Shown here: positions 27,728 to 35,040 of the stretch, piece by piece
How positions within the stretch are numbered: the first letter of the stretch is position 1
How the letters are laid out: each line of letters starts with the position of its first letter
Notes under the pieces: generated by a model
Databases searched by the model: none
What the model was told of the DNA's origin: nothing
The model's input: only the letters and a program-made list of their open reading frames with translations
Position numbers and translations under genes: made by a program
From: an uncultured Pseudanabaenaceae cyanobacterium
GTDB lineage: Bacteria > Cyanobacteriota > Cyanobacteriia > PCC-9006 > JAAUQQ01
Direction of reading: 5' to 3'
Assembly (NCBI GenBank): GCA_938002085.1
Contig: CALLAT010000023.1
Span: 1 to 56,176 of the forward strand
Length of the DNA: 56,176 nt

Positions 27728-29224
27728 CTAGCTTGCCTTTGCTGCCAACTGTTGAGACACAACGGACAAAATCTCCTCTGGAGAAATGGGCTTGGTTAAG
27801 TAAGCCGTCGCGCCAGCCAACTTACCTCGCATCCGGTCCAGTATCGTATCCGTGCCCGTGAGAATAATCACGGGAATATTCTGCAGGCTCTCAACCCGAC
27901 GAATTTGTCCGCAGATGTCATACCCGCTCATGGTGGGCATCAACAGGTCCACAAACACCAAGCTGGGGCGGAGTTCAATGATGGTCTCCAGCGCCTGAAC
28001 GGGATCTTCAACGCCGCGAAAGCGGTAGCCCTGCTGGGTCAAAATCAGGCCGATTCTTTCCCGGACTCGCTTGTGGTCATCGATACAGATGATTAAAGGA
28101 GCATTGCTGGAACGAGCTGGGGAGGAGTGGGGAAGGGCAGATCTGAAATCCGATTTAGCAGCTATCTTGGAACCTGAAGCCTTGGAAATAGCCTTAGTGG
28201 AAGGCTTGGTTGAAAAGAAGCCACTGACTGGACCGCTATCCCGTAGCCGCTTGATGGCAGTATCTGGCAAGGACTCCTTTTTGGCCTCCCTAGAGGTCGC
28301 AGCGACTGGGGCAGGATTCTCACCGGCGCTGGTGAGCCCTCCATCAGCTTCCTGCGGGCTGTCTTGTTGACCAGCCGGGCTGGAGCCAGACTGACCATTG
28401 ACCACGACTCCCAAGTCCCCTTCAGCAGGCAGCTCCGGAGCACGTCCCGATGGGATAGGAATACTGCCTGGCATATCTGGGGTGATGCGCATTTGCAAAA
28501 GGCGCTGTTGCTCGTAGGTCACCAGGGCCTGGGCTAACTTCCCCACATCCTGACCCATAAGACTCGCCAGTTCTCGCAGAGAATGTTGGCCCCGCAACAT
28601 CTGCTTCAGCTTGGTGAATGTGCTGGCAGTGACCTGATTTTGCAATTGGACCGGATCTTCCAACAGCGGCGATAAATTGGGTGAGTACAGGCGCATCCCA
28701 GCATTAACCCAAGTGTCCCACTGGGCAGACACCCCTGGAAGCAGATCCTGGGCTGGAATCAGCGTAATCGCATCCTTAATTTTCAGCTCGCCGTCGGCCT
28801 GGGCCTCGTAGCGCTCCGCCAGGCTCCAGGACTGAACGATATCAAAGAGAACTTCACTAATTTGCAGCGTAATCAGCTGGCGAGCCTGGTCGCGACTGAT
28901 GTGGTTTTCGCTCAGCAGGCCGCGCAGAGCCTCGTATTCCCAAGTCGGTGTAGGGATAGCTGGAGTGAGCTGAGCCAGGGCAAAAATTGCTTCCGGGCAC
29001 ACTTGCTTGAGCAGGCGACGCCAACGGCGTAGGCGATGCATTCCGCCGCCAGCCCACACTAGGCGGCCTGCGACAAAGAACAAACTCTGGCGAGCCATAT
29101 GAACAGCATCGCAATTGAGGCTGCCTGAGAACTGGGCCTCGTTGAGTTGCTCAATCTTTTGGGCGATCGCGAGAACCGCCTGGGACTGCTCAGGCTGCTG
29201 ATGTGCCTGGGAAGAGACCGACAT
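27728..29224 (-). CDS. PatA-type response regulator (PATAN domain plus receiver)
   Basis: A 498-residue protein: N-terminal PATAN/DUF4388-like part (about 1-260; ALAIAQKIEQ-like opening, EAQFSGSLNCD, GRLVWAGGGMHRLRRWRRLL), a Pro/Ser/Lys-rich linker (about 265-375) and a C-terminal receiver domain with acidic pair IDDH, phosphate-accepting Asp426 (FVDLLMP), Thr456 and Lys478 (LTKP). PatA in heterocystous species and PixG/PilG-type proteins share this plan and act in pattern control, phototaxis or pilus regulation. No kinase gene is nearby, so the partner is unknown. Confidence 0.85.
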   Translation of the reverse strand: MSVSSQAHQQPEQSQAVLAIAQKIEQLNEAQFSGSLNCDAVHMARQSLFFVAGRLVWAGGGMHRLRRWRRLLKQVCPEAIFALAQLTPAIPTPTWEYEALRGLLSENHISRDQARQLITLQISEVLFDIVQSWSLAERYEAQADGELKIKDAITLIPAQDLLPGVSAQWDTWVNAGMRLYSPNLSPLLEDPVQLQNQVTASTFTKLKQMLRGQHSLRELASLMGQDVGKLAQALVTYEQQRLLQMRITPDMPGSIPIPSGRAPELPAEGDLGVVVNGQSGSSPAGQQDSPQEADGGLTSAGENPAPVAATSREAKKESLPDTAIKRLRDSGPVSGFFSTKPSTKAISKASGSKIAAKSDFRSALPHSSPARSSNAPLIICIDDHKRVRERIGLILTQQGYRFRGVEDPVQALETIIELRPSLVFVDLLMPTMSGYDICGQIRRVESLQNIPVIILTGTDTILDRMRGKLAGATAYLTKPISPEEILSVVSQQLAAKAS

Positions 29225-29597
29225 ATTGCCATCCTGACTCTAGGGGCCAAGGCTACGGCGATCGCTCGGTAGGAAATCCTCGCCCAGGGCGTAGAAAACC
29301 ATCCAAAACGAAATCCGGAACACTTGGTACTTTGCTTAAGTTGCCCGGAGTTGTGCCTAGAATCACTCAGCAAATCTTAGTAATTTCTGTGATCAAGACT
29401 GAGCAACGCCCAAAGGTCACAACGGCCAAGGCGTTGACAGAGAAAGGTATAGCCCCCGTAGATATGGTCCATAGCCCCCTTTACAAACGCAAAAGATTAT
29501 CAATAGTAGGTATCCCAGCCATCATCCAGGGCGATTTTTCAGCTCCCCAAATTTGCTGTAGAAAATCTAAAGATTGAGTTAGAGCCGCTAACAATCC
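29225..29597. other. Intergenic region
   Basis: A 373-base gap between two leftward genes. It must hold the promoter of the response regulator. No convincing ORF, hairpin or repeat seen. Confidence 0.4.
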
Positions 29598-32240
29598 CTA
29601 TTCCTGGCGAATCGCGGCTGAGATGTTCATTTTCCCCAAGCGGAGCGCTGGATAAAGACCTGCGAGCAACGCAGCCACCACCGCCACCAACCAGGCCTGC
29701 CAAAAGTACTTCGGCAAGACCGACATATTCAACGTCCAACCGAAGGAGCGCACATTAATCACATACACCAGAATCCAAGCCAAGACATAGCCCAGGGGCA
29801 TGGCAAAGACACCAGCCATCGTGCCCATTAGCCCCGTCTCCACCAGGGTCAAATTACGAATCTGAGCCGGACTCATCCCCAAAGAACGTAGGGTGCCTAA
29901 CTCGCGGGTGCGCTCCAGCTGAAGGCTCATAATCGTGCTGAGAACGCCGATAAAGGCCACGACGATCGCCAGCAATCTCAAAGCATTGGTAATCGCAAAG
30001 GTACGGTCAAAAATCTCCAAGGAGCCTTGGCGCAAGCTGACGTTGGATTGCACTAGGAGCGATTGCTGATCCTTAAAGTGACTCTGAATATCCTGAACAA
30101 TTTGGTCCACAGAATAGCCAGGGCTAACAAACAGGCCCAAGGAAGCGATGCCCTTGTCTCCCCAAATCGCCTCATAAATCTGATCGTCAAGAATCAGCGT
30201 GCCCTGGTCCGACGAGTAGTCGTAGAACACCGCAATCACGGGATAGGTCTGGGGGCCAGCGGGGGTCTCCAGGGTGACTGTTTTCGGCACTTCGTCACGG
30301 TTTTCTCGCAGCATCAAGGCTTCGGAAATAATCGCTCCTTCGCCCCGGTCCAATGCCGCCCAAGGATCGGGTTTGAGGTCTTCACGAATCCAGGCATAGG
30401 GACGCTGGCCGTGGGAGACATCACCATCGGCAGAAATAATCTTGGCGTTGCGGCTGATCACATCTTCATCAAAGCCGACGACTTTCACATCCGCATCGTT
30501 GTAGGTCACGGCTTCATCCAGACCGGGCCAGCGCTTAATCTCTGCAACGATGCTGGGGTCGATTTTGCCGAGGACGCGGTTGGCGCTGGTGGAGGGCGGT
30601 GTGACGTAGATATCCGCCTGGAGGGTTTGATCCAGCCATTGGATCACGGTGCCCCGGAAGGAGCCAATCATGATCGAGACACCCACAATGACCGAGACCG
30701 AAACCATCAGGGCTGCCACAGCCACGGAGGTGCGGCTGAGGCTGCGGAGGATGCCACGGGGGGCGAGGCGGCCTAGGATTCCTAGGGTCGATTCCGTGAG
30801 GGGAGCGATCGCCTTCAAGACCGCCACAATCAGCGGCGGTGTCAGCAGGGCAGCACCTAACAAAATCGAGAATAGGCCAGTGAAGGCAGCCACCAAGCCC
30901 CCGCCATCCCACTGCAACATGAGGGCTCCAAAGATTGTGGAAGCCACCCAGGCCAAAACCAGCTTGGGCAAAAGCGTCAGCACCTTGCTCTCCAAGTTGG
31001 AGCGCTGCAGAATCATCGTCGGGGCGGTGTTCATAGCCTCAAAGGCGGGCAAGCCAGCGGCAATTAGCGATGCCGCGATGCCGATGACAAGGCCTTTGAC
31101 GATAGTGAAATTCGAGAGGGTGATTTGCTGAACGGTTACAACGAAATAGAAGTCGTTAATGGTTTGGGTGATTAGGCCCACGATGCTCTTGCCCAGGACC
31201 ACGCCCAGACCGACGCCGATGACGGAACCAATCACGCTAAACAAAGCAGCTTCGCCCAAAATCAACGTAAACAATTGGCGTTGGGTGACACCGAGACAAC
31301 GCAGGACGCCAAAGATGGGACGACGCTGGATGACGCTAAAGGTCACGGTGTTGTAAATCAAGAACATGCCCACCACGAGGGCCAGCAGGCTCAGGGCCGT
31401 CAGGTTTAGCTCAAAGGCCGCAGTCATTTGCTGCACGGCATTCTTTTGGGCTTCAGCGGGCTCAATCTTGAGGCCCTCGGGCAGCAGGGCTTGAATGGGC
31501 TCAAGCTGCGCTTCCGATTCGGCAATCAAATCAATATGGCTGAGGCTGCCCAGTTGCCCTAGCACCTCTTGAGCCGTCGCCACATCGGCAAACATAATGC
31601 TGCTGAGGGCGCGGCGGTTGAGGCTGTCGTCGGTGCCCACCAGGCCCACCAGGGTCACTTCCTTGGCCTGTCCTGCCAGGTCAAGGTTGAGCGTATCACC
31701 GAGGTCCAAGCTGTAGCGTTTGGCAACGTCTTCCGACAAAACAATCGTGTCGGGTTCGGTGAGGAATTGAACAAAGCCATTGCCGCCGTTGCTTTCGGTG
31801 TCGCTGAAATAGCTGCGGAAGGGAGATTCGGAAAACAGGTCCACACCGACCAGGCGGAAAGGTTGGCGATCTAGCTCTTCAGCGATCGCATAGCCCTCCA
31901 CCACTGGTGCAATAGGAATCTCATTAAAGCTACGCCGCAAATCTCGATAGACGCCCTCATCCACGCCCGTCGCCGAAATCGCCTCAATACGATGGGTCGT
32001 TTTCCCCGTAATCGCATCCGTCGCCATGCCAAACGCCCGCTGGGCAGAGCCATTGGCCAGGTCAATCGAAACCATCATGGCCACACCCACCGCAATGCCA
32101 ATAATGCAGAGCAGGTACTGGAGAGGTCGCTGACGCAGTCGCTGCCAGGCCAGCCGCCAGAGCGGACGATTTGAAACGGGAATATCGCCGGAGGGATTGC
32201 TGCTCGTATCAGCAGGCGATGGGGTCACTGTTTCTGGCAT
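29598..32240 (-). CDS. Large FtsX-type ABC transporter permease
   Basis: An 880-residue protein from ATG 32240; TTG 32276 would add 12 residues. A first membrane helix near 40-60 (YLLCIIGIAVGVAMMVSIDL) is followed by a periplasmic MacB-like domain, a three-helix FtsX block (about 280-410), a second group of helices (about 445-540), another periplasmic domain and a final FtsX block (about 760-870). This two-block plan is that of the ABC3 lipoprotein/lipid-export permeases. The matching ATPase is not adjacent on either side, so it must be encoded elsewhere. Function inferred as export across or extraction from the inner membrane. Confidence 0.85.
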   Translation of the reverse strand: MPETVTPSPADTSSNPSGDIPVSNRPLWRLAWQRLRQRPLQYLLCIIGIAVGVAMMVSIDLANGSAQRAFGMATDAITGKTTHRIEAISATGVDEGVYRDLRRSFNEIPIAPVVEGYAIAEELDRQPFRLVGVDLFSESPFRSYFSDTESNGGNGFVQFLTEPDTIVLSEDVAKRYSLDLGDTLNLDLAGQAKEVTLVGLVGTDDSLNRRALSSIMFADVATAQEVLGQLGSLSHIDLIAESEAQLEPIQALLPEGLKIEPAEAQKNAVQQMTAAFELNLTALSLLALVVGMFLIYNTVTFSVIQRRPIFGVLRCLGVTQRQLFTLILGEAALFSVIGSVIGVGLGVVLGKSIVGLITQTINDFYFVVTVQQITLSNFTIVKGLVIGIAASLIAAGLPAFEAMNTAPTMILQRSNLESKVLTLLPKLVLAWVASTIFGALMLQWDGGGLVAAFTGLFSILLGAALLTPPLIVAVLKAIAPLTESTLGILGRLAPRGILRSLSRTSVAVAALMVSVSVIVGVSIMIGSFRGTVIQWLDQTLQADIYVTPPSTSANRVLGKIDPSIVAEIKRWPGLDEAVTYNDADVKVVGFDEDVISRNAKIISADGDVSHGQRPYAWIREDLKPDPWAALDRGEGAIISEALMLRENRDEVPKTVTLETPAGPQTYPVIAVFYDYSSDQGTLILDDQIYEAIWGDKGIASLGLFVSPGYSVDQIVQDIQSHFKDQQSLLVQSNVSLRQGSLEIFDRTFAITNALRLLAIVVAFIGVLSTIMSLQLERTRELGTLRSLGMSPAQIRNLTLVETGLMGTMAGVFAMPLGYVLAWILVYVINVRSFGWTLNMSVLPKYFWQAWLVAVVAALLAGLYPALRLGKMNISAAIRQE

Positions 32241-32422
32241 GGGCTGACTGGGGCGGGCGGGCTTAACGTTTTGCAATATTGCTCTCAGCGTAGCAAGTTG
32301 CGCCAGGCATGGATAGGCAGGTACAGGCGGGTTTTGCAGCAGTGCTTGAGATGTGACCCGTAAAATTCCCGAGATGGGCTTCTAAGCCTGTGAAGTTACT
32401 CAATATTCCGTTGCCCCAAACA

Positions 32423-32470
32423 TGGCAATGGCAATGGCAATGGCAATGGCAATGGCAATGGCAATGGCAA
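32423..32470 (+). repeat. Hexanucleotide microsatellite (TGGCAA)8
   Basis: Eight perfect tandem copies of TGGCAA, ending 31 bases before the start codon of the putative lipoprotein gene at 32502. Six-base units keep reading frame; one frame would read Met-Ala repeats, but that frame is not the frame of the gene. Confidence 0.95.
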
Positions 32471-32501
32471 TAGATTCTATGCCCTCCCCCCTCAAAATTC
32501 C

Positions 32502-33086
32502 ATGCTGCGATCGCTCAAGCAAAACTGGCTCAAATGGCTCACCAGAATCTGTTTAGGCATCAGTCTGCTAGGTGGGGGCACAGTTGCGGGGTGCGTCTGG
32601 ATGACTGAACAATTTAGCCAGCACGGTCAACAGAATGACCTTACAGCTGAGCAGCTAGAAGACTATTTAGGGTTAAAGCTGCCGAACCATATCAATCAAA
32701 TTCACAGCCATAGTGATAGCTGGTTAGACTCTCACGTGATGGTCCGCCTCCATATGCCTGCAAGTAGCATTCCTGAATTTGTCGAGCGCAATGGGCTAGT
32801 CGTGAAAGAGGTGGAAGCCTCCCAGCTACAGCTGCCCCAAGCGAACCAAATAGAGGGATTAGACTGGTGGAATCTTGAGTTTGACTTGAATCAGACGAAC
32901 GATAGATGGACTGATTATCAGATTCCATCTGTCCAATGGACGGCTTATGGTGTTCCGCCTGATGGAAGTGACTATCCAGAGAGTGGGGACGGTGCTACGG
33001 AACAAGGCTTTTATGTCCCAAGCATCGTGGTGATTCCAACGGAAAAAGACTACGTGTATCTTTACCTCTATGGATTCCGTCCTTAG
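32502..33086 (+). CDS. Putative lipoprotein of unknown family
   Basis: A 194-residue protein from ATG 32502. Basic N-terminus, hydrophobic core about 15-30 and a lipobox-like TVAGC at Cys31, so export as a lipoprotein is likely. The rest is acidic and aromatic-rich with no recognised domain (LPNHINQIHSHSDSW, LDWWNLEFDLN, GFYVPSIVVIPTEK, YLYLYGF). A broken paralogous copy follows directly at 33087. The microsatellite just upstream could affect promoter spacing or mRNA leader length. Confidence 0.65.
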   Translation: MLRSLKQNWLKWLTRICLGISLLGGGTVAGCVWMTEQFSQHGQQNDLTAEQLEDYLGLKLPNHINQIHSHSDSWLDSHVMVRLHMPASSIPEFVERNGLVVKEVEASQLQLPQANQIEGLDWWNLEFDLNQTNDRWTDYQIPSVQWTAYGVPPDGSDYPESGDGATEQGFYVPSIVVIPTEKDYVYLYLYGFRP

Positions 33087-33341
33087 GAGAGGTCGCTCTG
33101 GAAATTAGCCATTTCCATTTCCCGCAGCCTATCGAAAGCCAGGACCTGGATGAGTGGAATTTGAATGCTGCATTAGAGCCATGCTGGTGCTCACTGGATG
33201 GACTAGGGCGTTTTAGTTTCTACGGCGCATCAGCTCGCTGATTTGAGTGGTTCGAGACAGATGGGATTCGATGCCCCAATGATTGCGGTACTCCCGGTGG
33301 AGAAGAGCTGTATATGGGCCTATCTATACGAATTTGCTTAA
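33087..33341 (+). pseudogene. Decayed tandem copy of the C-terminal half of the preceding gene
   Basis: Frame from 33086 reads ...ISHFHFPQPIESQDLDEWNL, aligning without gaps to ASQLQLPQANQIEGLDWWNL of the intact gene, and stops at 33239-33241. A second frame then reads GFDAPMIAVLPVEK and AYLYEFA-stop (33339-33341), aligning to GFYVPSIVVIPTEK and LYLYGF with about half the positions identical. Frame change, internal stop and missing 5' half mark it as a pseudogene. Confidence 0.75.
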
Positions 33342-33966
33342 ATCCAAGCATGCCGACCTCCTCAAAGGTTAGGGAGGCGATACTTCTCTCGCGGCATTAG
33401 GCACAAAGAGTGCTCGGGGAGTTGGCACGAGCTTCAATCACTTAGCCAGAGTATTTTCTGTTCTCTTAGAACATATTGCGACCTTAGAAGGTGTGAATAA
33501 TATTCATACAAAATCTGATTTAGCAGCATCCGCCTCCCATCCATCGAGCCGTCGGAATAAACGGTAGTTCATCCATAGTCAAGGGTGTTTCCCAGCACAA
33601 AGTCCGGGCAAGCCCCCAAGAGCTTAATACCCTCGAGTTCAAAGGTAGATCCCCCCTTTGACTGCTAGTTATGGGGTTGACAAGATTATGATGACATCAT
33701 TTTCTTCCTTCATTGGAGCACTGTTAGGCTAAATAGGGGTGACCCAAATAGAATCAGCAGCCTCCTACTTAAGACAAGTCTAATCAAGGTTAAGGGAAAC
33801 AAAACAATGACCTAATCGTCGAGAAAGCTTATCAAAGCAGCCTATTTTTACTTTTTTAAAGTAAATTTTTGCAACGTGTTCACTGATGGCTAGTTTTGAG
33901 AAACGAAACACTTTGAGTGTTTCGTTAAAGCAGCTCTTTAAATTCAACCCCTAAAGTAATCATCTC
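33342..33966. other. Gene-free region with a strong hairpin
   Basis: Low-complexity-free, AT-rich stretch with no supported gene; frames are short and stop-ridden and may be further decay of the preceding pseudogene region. It ends with the hairpin at 33902-33926 before the methyltransferase-like gene. Confidence 0.5.
33902..33926 (+). promoter_or_regulatory. Perfect 11-bp hairpin 40 bases upstream of a start codon
   Basis: AACGAAACACT (33902-33912), loop TTG, AGTGTTTCGTT (33916-33926). It sits in the leader or promoter of the gene at 33967. Could be a transcription-factor site, a leader hairpin or a terminator of upstream transcription; the sequence does not decide. Confidence 0.5.
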
Positions 33967-34605
33967 ATGACTATTCAGTTTCAATATAATGCCAGTTATC
34001 TCCAAGCAGAATCTGGTGTTGCAAAGGTAAAACGAGGGCTAAGACGTCGTTTCAAGCGCATTAACAGGCGTCTGCAAGCGTTGGATATATTACCGACTCA
34101 ACAGGACAGTGAGTATTGGGCAAGCCGAGCTTCATTTAATTATTACAATGTCGTTGAAGCCTGGATCAACGAACAAGGAACCGGAGACTGGATCATCGAT
34201 GTGGGGTCTAGATCGACTCCTATGGCACTCAAAGGTGATTTTGGCCGAAGGACCATGATTGATATCGAGCCCTTCACCGAAAGCATTGATGGTGTGGAGC
34301 TGGTTAATGCTGATTGGATGGAATTTCCAATTGACCAAAAAGCTGACCTCGTCCTCTGCCTTCAAGTGCTGGAGCATCTCGATGATGAACTCGTTGGTCC
34401 CTTTGCCAAGCGAGTGATTGCGGCGGGCAAACGCTCTATTATTTCCGTGCCCTATCGCTGGAAAGAGAAGGCTTGTGCCACCCATCTCCAAGACCCTGTC
34501 AACTTTGACAAGTTCATTGGCTGGACGGGGCAAATGCCCGTCAAGTATTACATCGAGTCACGCGATGTCGATCAGCGACTCATTGCCATGTTTGAAAGTG
34601 AATGA
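33967..34605 (+). CDS. Class I SAM-dependent methyltransferase-like protein
   Basis: A 212-residue protein from ATG 33967. After a basic N-terminus (KVKRGLRRRFKRINRRL) a Rossmann-type core has WIIDVGSRSTPMA at the motif I position, an acidic end of strand 2 (IDIEPF), and LVLCLQVLEHLDDE as motif IV, then IISVPYRWKEK. The motif I glycines are reduced (DVGSRS), so cofactor binding is probable rather than certain. Acceptor unknown. Followed by a 10-bp hairpin (34614-34640). Confidence 0.7.
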   Translation: MTIQFQYNASYLQAESGVAKVKRGLRRRFKRINRRLQALDILPTQQDSEYWASRASFNYYNVVEAWINEQGTGDWIIDVGSRSTPMALKGDFGRRTMIDIEPFTESIDGVELVNADWMEFPIDQKADLVLCLQVLEHLDDELVGPFAKRVIAAGKRSIISVPYRWKEKACATHLQDPVNFDKFIGWTGQMPVKYYIESRDVDQRLIAMFESE

Positions 34606-34613
34606 TGTTTTGC

Positions 34614-34640
34614 GGGGGGCTTGCAGTAGCCAAGCCTCCC
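34614..34640 (+). terminator. Hairpin after the methyltransferase-like gene
   Basis: GGGGGGCTTG (34614-34623), loop CAGTAGC, CAAGCCTCCC (34631-34640); ten pairs including one G-T. Nine bases past the stop codon. No T run follows. Confidence 0.5.
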
Positions 34641-34843
34641 CAACGCAACGCTGAGCAGTAGGGGCTGAGGTATGGGAAGCAGTGCATTCTGGGGAGATGG
34701 GCGATCGCCTCCCCTGGGGCAAGCCCCCTCACCCCAAGTCTCATTTGCCTCAAAATCATGGGTGCATACAACCCTCTGCCATCTAAAGACGGTTCTTGCC
34801 ACGATGGCTATAGCGTTACGAACTGCGTTTGCTGGAGCACCCC

Positions 34844-35011
34844 ATGGAAAAGCTATTGCGGATAGAAGTGAAGATGCTGGCCCTTGCCTTCCAATCGCTG
34901 ATGTTTCGTAAGCCATTGCCCCGCAAGCTCAATGGCTGGCTCACCTGGGTGTTGTATGAGCAAATTAACCATGCCCTGCGCCGCCATGCTCGCTGCAAAG
35001 CGATGGCGTAG
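34844..35011 (+). CDS. Possible small basic protein or gene remnant
   Basis: A 55-residue frame from ATG 34844 (MEKLLRIEVKMLALAFQSLM ... YEQINHALRRHARC). Its composition looks protein-like and basic, and the frame stays open about 30 bases further upstream, but there is no good ribosome-binding site and I do not recognise it. It may be a remnant. The remainder of 34606-35040 shows no other gene. Confidence 0.3.
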   Translation: MEKLLRIEVKMLALAFQSLMFRKPLPRKLNGWLTWVLYEQINHALRRHARCKAMA

Positions 35012-35040
35012 CCATTAGATCACATCACATTTTTGTGCCG

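Noticed and set aside
30063..30776. 237-residue plus-strand ORF
   Set aside because: Antisense shadow of the FtsX-type permease, which has consistent membrane segments and motifs.
32423..32470. Tandem repeats considered as a CRISPR array
   Set aside because: Units are 6 bases with no spacers; the 16-bp minisatellite at 49797-49871 likewise has no spacers, and no cas genes are present.
33674..33710. TTGACA as a possible -35 box
   Set aside because: No acceptable -10 box follows at 16-18 bases, and no gene starts within reach.
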